Source: Ignavibacteriota bacterium (lineage in GTDB: Bacteria; Bacteroidota; Ignavibacteria; UBA10030; SZUA-254). From it: a DNA stretch of 20,664 bases. The translations under genes and the position numbers were made by a program. Under the pieces are notes generated by a model that was not told the origin of the DNA, did not search any database, and saw nothing but the letters and a program-made list of their open reading frames with translations. Position 1 is the stretch's first letter, and each line of letters begins with the position of its first letter. The stretch is taken from assembly GCA_016191715.1 (NCBI GenBank), contig JACPVN010000543.1, forward strand, positions 1 to 20,664, in the 5' to 3' direction. Of the stretch, positions 8,228-14,617 are shown piece by piece.

Positions 8228-8258
8228 AAAAAATGCGTGAAGAAAGTACGCATTTTTT
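8228..8258 (-). terminator. Symmetrical hairpin between dnaA and dnaN
   Basis: Arms AAAAAATGCGT (8228-8238) and ACGCATTTTTT (8248-8258) are perfect 11-base complements around a 9-base loop. Read on the minus strand, the hairpin is followed by its own T-run, so it can act as an intrinsic terminator for dnaA transcripts or as an attenuator ahead of dnaN. The stem has only four G-C pairs, so it is a modest terminator. By symmetry it could work in both directions. Confidence 0.55.
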
Positions 8259-8359
8259 GGGTGACTTACAATATCAAAATCCTTGTAACATATTGTGATA
8301 TAATATATTATAAGAGAGAGATTTCTTTAAAATTGTTTGTATTAATATGTTTGTGAATA

Positions 8360-8368
8360 TGTGGATAA
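8360..8368 (-). promoter_or_regulatory. DnaA box (perfect)
   Basis: TGTGGATAA here is the reverse complement of TTATCCACA, the consensus DnaA-binding 9-mer. A one-mismatch box (ATATTCACA on the minus strand) abuts it at 8352-8360, so the two may bind DnaA cooperatively. Confidence 0.8.
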
Positions 8369-8554
8369 CTTAGAGGATATGTCTTTTTCTACTCAGTTTG
8401 ATGAGGCATTTGAGTTTTATTTTGTGAATGCAGTGTGGATTATACCTGGAGTTATAGACACGATCCACGACTGGCAATAAATAAGAAAAAGTAAATGAAC
8501 TTGTCAACACTCTACTCAGAAACTATCAAGAGAAATAACATGTTTGCCAACAAC

Positions 8555-8563
8555 TTATCCACA
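8555..8563 (+). promoter_or_regulatory. DnaA box (perfect)
   Basis: TTATCCACA, a consensus DnaA box, lies 13 bases beyond the dnaA stop codon. It is oriented opposite to the box at 8360-8368, framing the intergenic origin segment. Confidence 0.8.
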
Positions 8564-8575
8564 GCCGGTCAGCAA

Positions 8576-10045
8576 CTATAATCTGCTTTCTAATTTCGAT
8601 TTGAGCGAAAGAACCAACTGGCGATGTTTGGCATCATTCTTCATGTTGTCTTCTACGGTTTGATACGCATGGATGACTGTGCTGTGGTCGCGTCCTCCGA
8701 AATGTAAACCGATAGTATTAAGTGATGAGTTTGTTAATTCTTTTGAAAGATACATAGCAATTTGTCGAGGCGTAACGACTTCCTGCTTACGAGTTTTTCC
8801 ACGTAACAAATCTTCAGGAATACAGAACTGTTGACTTACAAGCCGTTGGATATCTTCGATGGTAATGTGAGTACGGAACTCACCAATCACAGAACGAATA
8901 ACATCTTTTGCAAGGTCAATATCAATTACTCGTTTTTCTAACGATGCTCGTGCAGTAATTCCAATCAAACAACCCTCGAGTTCGCGAATGTTTGTTGTAA
9001 CGTTTGATGCAACAAATTCTATTACTTCGTGTGAGATTTCAATGTTTTCGGTGGAACTTTTGGCTTTGAGGATTGCAATACGCGTTTCAAGGTCCGGAGG
9101 TTGAACATCGGTTGTTAATCCCCATTGAAAGCGAGAAATCAGTCTATCGTTCAATCCTTTCAGTTCTTTTGGAGAACGGTCGCACGAGAGTACAATTTGT
9201 TTTCCTTGTTGATGCAAGGCGTTGAAGATGTGAAAGAAATAATCCTGTGTTTTTTCTTTTCCCGCGAAGAATTGAATGTCATCAACAATTAAGAGGTCAA
9301 TGTTACCATAGAAGTTTGAAAAATCGGCAATGTTATTTTTCTGAATCGCATCAACAAAATCCACTGTAAATTTTTCGCTCGAGATGTACAATACTCTCGT
9401 TGGTTTGCCGGAACGAACAACTTGATTTCCGATAGACTGAACGAGATGTGTTTTTCCCAATCCCACACCTCCGTACACCACCAACGGATTGAACGACGTT
9501 CCTCCGGGATTGTTAGCAACCGCAAGCGCGGCGGCAAGAGCAAACTGATTGCTTTCACCTTTAACATAATGGTCGAATTTGTATTTTGGATTCAGCCCGG
9601 ATTCAAATTGTGGTTTTGGAGTAATGCTTATTTGATTGTTTGAAACTCGCGGAACATTTGTTTCATCAACGCGCGGAGAAGAAAAAACAGAAGGAACAGG
9701 GCTGAGATTTTCGTTAAGTGCATCTTCGTCTTGAGAGATGATATACTGAACGGGAATTTCTTTTCCATACGCCTGAGCGAGCGAATCGTTAATGGTTTTG
9801 TAAAAATGTTCTTCAATCCATTCAAAGAAAAACGGACTTGGAACCTGAAGGAAGAAATTATTCTGTTCTATTCTCAGTGGAACAATCGGCTCAATCCACG
9901 TTTTGAAATTCAAATTACTAAGTTTATTTCGAAGGATGTTAAGGCAATCCTGCCAAATTTGTTGAGCAGAGAGGTCTAATACGGCAGTCTTGGTCGGTTT
10001 TTCAATCTCAGAAGAGATATTCACACTAAGTTCTTGAGTTTCCAT
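8576..10045 (-). CDS. dnaA: Chromosomal replication initiator DnaA
   Basis: A 489-residue AAA+ initiator that binds DnaA boxes, melts the origin and recruits the helicase. Domain I covers roughly 25-105, with WQDCLNILRNKLSNLNFKTW at 31-50. A low-complexity domain II linker covers about 105-150. Domain III has Walker A YGGVGLGKTH (191-200), Walker B LLIVDDIQFF (251-260) and the sensor region SRFQWGL. Domain IV ends with the DNA-binding signature GGRDHSTVIHAYQ (450-462). About 24 extra residues precede domain I, slightly longer than usual, but no better downstream start exists before the conserved WQDCL. Perfect DnaA boxes lie 46 bases and about 255 bases upstream, so autoregulation is likely. 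Confidence 0.97.
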   Translation of the reverse strand: METQELSVNISSEIEKPTKTAVLDLSAQQIWQDCLNILRNKLSNLNFKTWIEPIVPLRIEQNNFFLQVPSPFFFEWIEEHFYKTINDSLAQAYGKEIPVQYIISQDEDALNENLSPVPSVFSSPRVDETNVPRVSNNQISITPKPQFESGLNPKYKFDHYVKGESNQFALAAALAVANNPGGTSFNPLVVYGGVGLGKTHLVQSIGNQVVRSGKPTRVLYISSEKFTVDFVDAIQKNNIADFSNFYGNIDLLIVDDIQFFAGKEKTQDYFFHIFNALHQQGKQIVLSCDRSPKELKGLNDRLISRFQWGLTTDVQPPDLETRIAILKAKSSTENIEISHEVIEFVASNVTTNIRELEGCLIGITARASLEKRVIDIDLAKDVIRSVIGEFRTHITIEDIQRLVSQQFCIPEDLLRGKTRKQEVVTPRQIAMYLSKELTNSSLNTIGLHFGGRDHSTVIHAYQTVEDNMKNDAKHRQLVLSLKSKLESRL

Positions 10046-10090
10046 GATTCTAATTCGTTACAGATAAATAAGTTAACGGGAATAGTTGAA

Positions 10091-10099
10091 TTATCCACA
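10091..10099 (+). promoter_or_regulatory. DnaA box (perfect)
   Basis: TTATCCACA, 46 bases upstream of the dnaA start. Weaker boxes follow at 10115-10123 and 10125-10133. The proximity suggests repression of dnaA by its own product. Confidence 0.8.
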
Positions 10100-10299
10100 A
10101 TGTGTTAACAACTATGTGAACAACTTTTGCACAGAAGCTATCAAAACGCTTCAAATTGACAAATGCTTTAAGAGAATTTATTTTTCTTTCAAAAAAGCAG
10201 TGCTGAGTAAGAGCAAACTCGGAGTTATTAACAAATTACTTTAAGAATATTAACACAGATAACGCTTTGAAAACAAATCAATTTTCAAAGAAACAAAAG

Positions 10300-10319
10300 T
10301 TATCCACAAGTTATCAACA
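10300..10319 (+). promoter_or_regulatory. Tandem DnaA boxes
   Basis: TTATCCACA at 10300-10308 is followed by TTATCAACA (one mismatch) at 10311-10319. Same orientation and an 11-base repeat distance put both on the same face of the helix, as expected for cooperative DnaA binding. Confidence 0.75.
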
Positions 10320-10399
10320 CGAAGAATTCGGGCTTGTACATCACGATTATACAAAGAAATCAAATTCATCGCAACACCTCTCTCAGGAAAAAAATCTGT

Positions 10400-10428
10400 T
10401 TGGTTTTGAGCAGGGAAATTCATATTTT
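10400..10428 (+). promoter_or_regulatory. Putative promoter of the rpmH operon
   Basis: TTGGTT (10400-10405), a 17-base spacer and TATTTT (10423-10428) form a sigma-70-like pair. The -10 hexamer is identical to the one proposed for lexA. Transcription would start near 10435, ahead of the hairpin at 10452-10481. Assigned by eye. Confidence 0.45.
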
Positions 10429-10451
10429 TAGCCCGCCTTTAAACAAACGCC

Positions 10452-10481
10452 GAGGAACATCTCATGTGTTCCTCTTTTTTT
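10452..10481 (+). terminator. Intrinsic terminator-like hairpin in the rpmH leader
   Basis: Stem GAGGAACA (10452-10459) pairs perfectly with TGTTCCTC (10467-10474) across a 7-base loop and is followed directly by seven T residues. It points toward rpmH, whose ATG is 31 bases further on. No gene ends just upstream on this strand, so it looks like a leader attenuator or the end of a short RNA starting near 10435. Confidence 0.7.
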
Positions 10482-10512
10482 CCCTATTGGTAATAGATAT
10501 TTAAGAACAGTC

Positions 10513-10659
10513 ATGAAAAGAACATTTCAACCAAGCAATCGCAAGCGCAAGAACAAACACGGATTTCGTGAGCGGATGAAAACAAAGAACGGCAGAAGGG
10601 TGCTTGCTAGCCGTCGCGCTAAAGGTCGTTGGAAACTTACCGTCTCCGACGAGAAGTAA
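10513..10659 (+). CDS. rpmH: 50S ribosomal protein L34
   Basis: A 48-residue, very basic protein: MKRTFQPSNRKRKNKHGF and then RRVLASRRAKGRWKLTVSD. The MKRTxQPSxRKRxxxHGFRxRM signature is that of L34 in the large ribosomal subunit. It heads the near-universal rpmH-rnpA-yidD-yidC run, divergent from dnaA. The rnpA start follows 15 bases after the stop. Confidence 0.97.
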   Translation: MKRTFQPSNRKRKNKHGFRERMKTKNGRRVLASRRAKGRWKLTVSDEK

Positions 10660-10674
10660 CCGGTTTTAACCTGT

Positions 10675-11088
10675 GTGCGCGCAACTCTCAAAAAATCTGA
10701 AATTTTGAGGGGCAAAAAGAATTTTGAGCACCTTGTAAGAAATAGCAAGAAGTTCGAAGGAAAGTTTCTTCGCTGTTACGTGGCAATACAATTAAGGGAG
10801 GAACATCATTCTGTCAAACAAATCGTCGTCGCGTTTTCTGTCAGCAAAAAGCTACTCGCAAAGGCGGTTGACCGGAACAAAATCCGGCGGCTGATGAGAG
10901 AATCGTATCGGCTGAATAAATCAATACTTTTCACGCAAACCCCGGAATTATCAAAGCAAATCCAAATTTTGTTTGTCTATACATTTCCCCGAAAACAGGA
11001 CGTTCCGCTTCCCTCCTTTGCATCTATTCAGGATGATATAAAAAGAATAATAGAAACAATTACAACATTCATCGGTGAGCGTGTTTAA
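10675..11088 (+). CDS. rnpA: Ribonuclease P protein component
   Basis: A 137-residue basic protein that supports the catalytic RNase P RNA in trimming tRNA 5' ends. The diagnostic RNR motif is AKAVDRNKIRRLMRESYR (62-79), preceded by the conserved strand IVVAFSVSKK. The start is GTG at 10675. The frame is bounded by the rpmH stop, and the first residues (MRATLKKSEILRGKKNFEHL) match family N-termini. Overall similarity outside the RNR motif is low, as usual for this family. The end overlaps yidD by 14 bases. Confidence 0.94.
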   Translation: MRATLKKSEILRGKKNFEHLVRNSKKFEGKFLRCYVAIQLREEHHSVKQIVVAFSVSKKLLAKAVDRNKIRRLMRESYRLNKSILFTQTPELSKQIQILFVYTFPRKQDVPLPSFASIQDDIKRIIETITTFIGERV

Positions 11089-11296
11089 TTCGTTCATGAT
11101 TATTGCAATACGTGCTTATCAGAAATTGATTTCTCCACTTCTGCCTGCTAACACATGCAGGTTTTATCCGACGTGTTCATCATACGCATTAGAAGCGTTT
11201 CAAAAGCACAACTTCTTCAAAGCGTTTTCGTTAGCAGTAAAAAGAATTTTTCGTTGTCATCCGTTCCATCCGGGCGGATACGACCCGGTCCCATGA
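11075..11296 (+). CDS. yidD: Membrane protein insertion efficiency factor YidD
   Basis: A 73-residue protein with an N-terminal amphipathic or hydrophobic helix (IIAIRAYQKLISPLL), then CRFYPTCSSYALEAF and KRIFRCHPFHPGGYDPVP. The three cysteines and the HPxHPGGxDPVP end are hallmarks of YidD, which assists YidC-dependent insertion at the inner membrane. GTG at 11075 overlaps rnpA by 14 bases. ATG at 11096 is an alternative giving a shorter N-terminus. The gene lies 19 bases ahead of yidC. Confidence 0.95.
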   Translation: MSVFNSFMIIAIRAYQKLISPLLPANTCRFYPTCSSYALEAFQKHNFFKAFSLAVKRIFRCHPFHPGGYDPVP

Positions 11297-11315
11297 TAAA
11301 GTTTAGAAAGTAACT

Positions 11316-13100
11316 ATGGATAGAAATACAGTCATCGCATTTGTTCTCATCGGTATCATTTTAATGGTGTGGATGTACATCACCGCACCACCGCCAAAAC
11401 CCCCTCAACAAATTGTACACGATTCAACCACTATTCAAACGAAGCCCGACAGTTTGAAGCAACCGGCACAAGAAGTTGCCGATACGCTTACTGCACAAGA
11501 TACACTTGGAAATTATTTTGCATTGCTCGCGTCTGGCGAGCGGAAAACTATTTTTGTCGAGACAGATTTATTCAACGCGAAACTTTCAAGCAAAGGTGGA
11601 AGTTTGAAATCGTGGGAATTGACAAAGTATAAAACGTGGGACAAGTCGCCCGTCAATCTGATTGATGAAACAAAGGGGGGCGATTTTCATCTCCTCTTTT
11701 CAACGAGTGAGGGCAAGGTAGTCAACACGAAAAGTCTTTATTTCACAACGTCTTATGCGAATTTTCAGAACATTAAACTTACGGGGTCGGATTCTCTTAG
11801 CATTGATTATGTCTTGAATGTTAATGAAAAAAGCAGAATCATAAAGACGTTGACGCTTTACGGGAATAAGTATGATGTGAGTGTTACGTACCGATTCGAA
11901 AACATGGAAACAATAATTTCTGATTTCGAATATCAGGTTACGTGGGAAACCGGGATGAAGTATGCTGAACATAACAGTGTGGATGAATCAGGATTTGCAA
12001 ATGCCTCGATCTTTGCAGGAGGAGAACTCACAGAAATAGATGCCGCAAACGTGAACGAAGAGGTGAAGCAAAATGTAACCGGACAGGTTTCGTGGGTTGG
12101 AACACGGAACAAATATTTCGCTGTGGCGATGATTCCGAGCGGTGCGGAAAGCGAAGGAGCGTTTATTGAAGGGAATCGTTTAACAACGCCCGACCAAGGC
12201 GCGAAGGAAGATTACAGCGTCGGATTGCGTATGAAATTCCTCGGAAAAGAAGTTGAGACTTCACGCATCACATTATTCTTGGGCCCACTTGATTTCGATA
12301 TCATCAAAAGTTATAATGTAGAACTTGACCAAATGATGAGTTTGGGAATGGCGTTTCTCATTCGACCAATTTCCGAGTGGTTTATCATTCCTCTTTTTCA
12401 ATTTCTGAATTGGTTCATTCCCAATTATGGTTTTGTGTTAATTGTATTTTCAATCATCATAAAAATACTTTTACATCCGTTGAGCAAAAGCAGCTTGCAA
12501 TCAATGAGCAAAATGCAAAAACTCCAACCGATGATTACCGAGTTACGGGAAAAGCATAAAGACGACCCACAAAAGATGAATGTGCAAATCATGCGGCTGT
12601 ATTCAGAGTACGGCGTGAACCCTGCGGGCGGCTGTCTTCCGATGCTGTTACAAATGCCAATTTTATATGCACTTTGGTCTGTATTTCGCTCAACAATTGA
12701 ACTTCGTCAGGCAGAATTTATTTGGTGGATAAAAGACCTCTCGATTCCCGATGTAATAGCAAAATTGCCTTTTACAATTCCAATTTTCGGAATAACTGAA
12801 GTTAGCGGTTTAGCGGTTCTTATGGGAATTACGATGTTCATCCAACAAAAAATGACCGTCCAAGACCCGCGTCAGAAAATGATGGTATGGATGATGCCGG
12901 TGTTAATGACATTATTATTCAATTCATTTCCTTCAGGTTTGAATCTGTACTATTTCATGTTTAATCTTCTTTCAATTGCTCAACAAGAATGGATAAAAAG
13001 AAAACACGGAGACGAACCATTGAAGAAGATTGACCCGTCGAAAAAATCAAAAGGAATTATTGCACGACTTGCAAAGAATCTTCCTGAGATGAAAAAGTAA
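11316..13100 (+). CDS. yidC: Membrane protein insertase YidC
   Basis: A 594-residue insertase of the long, Gram-negative form. Residues 6-24 are an N-terminal membrane anchor, followed by a proline-rich spacer. The periplasmic beta-supersandwich domain covers about 65-335. The Oxa1 core covers about 345-565, with NYGFVLIVFSIIIKILLHPL as its first full membrane helix, a cytoplasmic helical hairpin (SMSKMQKLQPMITELREKHK), the GGCLPMLLQMPILYALW helix and the NLYYFMFNLLSIAQQ helix. At the groove position where E. coli YidC has Arg366, my alignment by eye places Lys383, a substitution also seen in other phyla. The C-terminal tail is basic, suited to ribosome contact. Confidence 0.96.
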   Translation: MDRNTVIAFVLIGIILMVWMYITAPPPKPPQQIVHDSTTIQTKPDSLKQPAQEVADTLTAQDTLGNYFALLASGERKTIFVETDLFNAKLSSKGGSLKSWELTKYKTWDKSPVNLIDETKGGDFHLLFSTSEGKVVNTKSLYFTTSYANFQNIKLTGSDSLSIDYVLNVNEKSRIIKTLTLYGNKYDVSVTYRFENMETIISDFEYQVTWETGMKYAEHNSVDESGFANASIFAGGELTEIDAANVNEEVKQNVTGQVSWVGTRNKYFAVAMIPSGAESEGAFIEGNRLTTPDQGAKEDYSVGLRMKFLGKEVETSRITLFLGPLDFDIIKSYNVELDQMMSLGMAFLIRPISEWFIIPLFQFLNWFIPNYGFVLIVFSIIIKILLHPLSKSSLQSMSKMQKLQPMITELREKHKDDPQKMNVQIMRLYSEYGVNPAGGCLPMLLQMPILYALWSVFRSTIELRQAEFIWWIKDLSIPDVIAKLPFTIPIFGITEVSGLAVLMGITMFIQQKMTVQDPRQKMMVWMMPVLMTLLFNSFPSGLNLYYFMFNLLSIAQQEWIKRKHGDEPLKKIDPSKKSKGIIARLAKNLPEMKK

Positions 13101-13117
13101 CTTCAATATTTTTCTTC

Positions 13118-13153
13118 AACCCCGCCCTGAAATTTTTCGGGACGGGGTTTTTT
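13118..13153 (+). terminator. Intrinsic terminator after yidC
   Basis: AACCCCG (13118-13124) pairs with CGGGGTT (13143-13149) after one mismatch. Further C-G and GAAA/TTTC pairs close the inner stem, and a T-run follows. It lies 18 bases after the yidC stop, so it ends the rpmH-yidC operon and separates it from mnmE. Confidence 0.88.
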
Positions 13154-13154
13154 A

Positions 13155-13183
13155 TTGTTTTTCACTTCCAACTTTTCTAAATT
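13155..13183 (+). promoter_or_regulatory. Possible mnmE promoter
   Basis: TTGTTT (13155-13160), a 17-base spacer and TAAATT (13178-13183) lie just after the yidC terminator and 22 bases before the mnmE ATG. The match to consensus is only moderate. A promoter is expected here because the terminator cuts off the upstream operon. Confidence 0.3.
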
Positions 13184-13205
13184 TCATATCCTAAATTTTC
13201 ACCCA

Positions 13206-14594
13206 ATGAAGCACCAAGACGATACCATAGCCGCAATAGTTACACCAATTGGTGAGGGCGGAATTTCAGTTATTCGACTTAGCGGAAGCGATTCTTTGAA
13301 AATTACAGAAAGATTTTTTCATGGAAAGACAAAATTAAGCGACGCGCAATCGCACACGGTTCACTTTGGTAACCTCGTAGATGAGAGTGAAAATGTTCTT
13401 GATGAAGTTTTGGTAACGGTTTTTAAATCGCCCACTTCATACACCGGTGAAAATGTTGTAGAAATTTGTTGTCATGGCTCTGTATTTGTAAGCAATAAAA
13501 TCCTTGAAACCATACTTAAAGGAGGTGCGAGATTTGCGGAGCCGGGGGAATTCACCAAGCGTGCATTTCTCAACAATAAAATGGATTTAACTCAAGCAGA
13601 AGCAGTTGCTGATTTAATTCATTCAAGATCAGAGATGTTACACCAATCAGCTCTCAAACAACTTAAGGGAGGTACATCAGATAAAATACGTTTACTCAGA
13701 GATAAACTATTAGATATTTGTAGCTTAGTGGAACTTGAATTAGATTTCTCTGAAGAAGGCATTCAATTCCTTGAAAGAATAAAAACTATTGATACTATCA
13801 AACAAACGATTAAAGAAATGGAAGAACTTGTTAGTTCTTATGAGCAGGGAAAAATAATCAGAGATGGAGTTAAGGTAGTTATTTGTGGAGAACCGAATGT
13901 GGGAAAATCGAGTTTACTTAACGCGTTGTTAGAAGAAGAGCGGGCGATAGTGACTCATATTTCAGGAACGACAAGAGATACAATCGAGGAATCGTTCAAG
14001 TTAAGCGGAATTGTATTTCGAATAGTTGACACAGCAGGATTACGAGAGACCGAGGATGTTGTCGAAAAAGAAGGTATCAAAAGAAGTGAGAAAGAGATTC
14101 AAGATGCAGACATTATTCTGTTTGTGCGCGATATTTCAACGGGAGATTCCAATTTTCCCTTAGAAGAAATTAATATCCTGTTTACCCAAGAAGAACATCA
14201 AAAAAAAACTATAGTTATTAATAATAAAATTGATTTATTAGAAAACTATCCGCATACTATTAATTCGAATAATGCTAATGCAGTTTTTGTTTCTACTAAA
14301 AAGAAGATTGGATTAAATGAACTAAAAGAAAATCTCATCAAATTATCAACAAAGAACTCATTATATTTACAAGAAAACAATTTAGTAATAACCAATATTC
14401 GTCATAGGAATCTTATTCGATCGGCAAATGAATATATTAAGAAGGGATTGGATAGTATAGTAAAAAATATGAGTGGTGATTTTGTAGCGGTAGACCTAAG
14501 GATCGCACTGGGTTTGCTTGGAGAAATAACGGGTGAGGTGACAACAGAGGACATACTTAATAATATTTTTTCAAAATTTTGTATCGGAAAATGA
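13206..14594 (+). CDS. mnmE: tRNA modification GTPase MnmE
   Basis: A 462-residue GTPase that, with MnmG, installs the (carboxymethyl)aminomethyl group on wobble uridine 34 of tRNAs. The N-terminal folate-binding domain begins with DTIAAIVTPIGEGGISVIRL. The embedded G domain has G1 GEPNVGKSS (228-236), G2 GTTRDT (254-259), G3 DTAG (275-278) and G4 NKID (340-343). The C-terminus is FCIGK with the invariant cysteine. I chose ATG at 13206 because DTIAAI is the normal N-terminus. An upstream in-frame start at 13155 would add 17 residues overlapping the promoter and terminator. Base use is markedly more AT-rich than in gyrA. Confidence 0.96.
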   Translation: MKHQDDTIAAIVTPIGEGGISVIRLSGSDSLKITERFFHGKTKLSDAQSHTVHFGNLVDESENVLDEVLVTVFKSPTSYTGENVVEICCHGSVFVSNKILETILKGGARFAEPGEFTKRAFLNNKMDLTQAEAVADLIHSRSEMLHQSALKQLKGGTSDKIRLLRDKLLDICSLVELELDFSEEGIQFLERIKTIDTIKQTIKEMEELVSSYEQGKIIRDGVKVVICGEPNVGKSSLLNALLEEERAIVTHISGTTRDTIEESFKLSGIVFRIVDTAGLRETEDVVEKEGIKRSEKEIQDADIILFVRDISTGDSNFPLEEINILFTQEEHQKKTIVINNKIDLLENYPHTINSNNANAVFVSTKKKIGLNELKENLIKLSTKNSLYLQENNLVITNIRHRNLIRSANEYIKKGLDSIVKNMSGDFVAVDLRIALGLLGEITGEVTTEDILNNIFSKFCIGK

Positions 14595-14595
14595 T

Positions 14596-14611
14596 TGTTT
14601 CACGTGAAACA
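14596..14611. other. parS: parS centromere site
   Basis: TGTTTCACGTGAAACA is a perfect 16-base palindrome identical to the parS consensus bound by chromosomal ParB. It lies one base after the mnmE stop and ends six bases before the preferred mnmG start, about 4-5 kb from the dnaA-linked origin, where origin-proximal parS sites are expected. No parA or parB gene is in the window. Confidence 0.88.
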
Positions 14612-14617
14612 GAAAAA

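Larger units (their letters stand above)
8196..8575. other. Origin segment between dnaA and dnaN (putative oriC part 1)
   Basis: This gap has no plausible gene. It holds perfect DnaA boxes at 8360-8368 (minus) and 8555-8563 (plus), and one-mismatch boxes at 8352-8360, 8434-8442 and 8452-8460. Next to them is a very AT-rich stretch (about 8265-8345) containing the 14-base palindrome TATAATATATTATA at 8299-8312, a reasonable candidate for the unwinding element. The dnaN-proximal end carries the hairpin at 8228-8258. The call as replication origin rests on box clustering, the dnaA-dnaN location and divergent gene orientation. The true start site is not visible from sequence alone. Confidence 0.75.
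10046..10380. other. Origin segment upstream of dnaA (putative oriC part 2)
   Basis: No gene is supported here. Perfect DnaA boxes occur at 10091-10099 and 10300-10308. One-mismatch copies are at 10115-10123 (minus), 10125-10133, 10311-10319 and 10347-10355. The rest is AT-rich. Together with the boxes on the other side of dnaA this suggests a bipartite origin, with dnaA between two box clusters. The dnaA promoter must lie here too, but I found no convincing -35/-10 pair. Confidence 0.7.

Noticed and set aside
8299..8312. TATAATATATTATA as a definite dnaN promoter
   Set aside because: A TATAAT is present, but no acceptable -35 lies at the right distance. The palindrome fits the AT-rich unwinding region equally well.
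13155..13205. Upstream start for mnmE adding 17 residues
   Set aside because: It falls in the terminator tail and promoter region, and the family begins at about DTIAAI.
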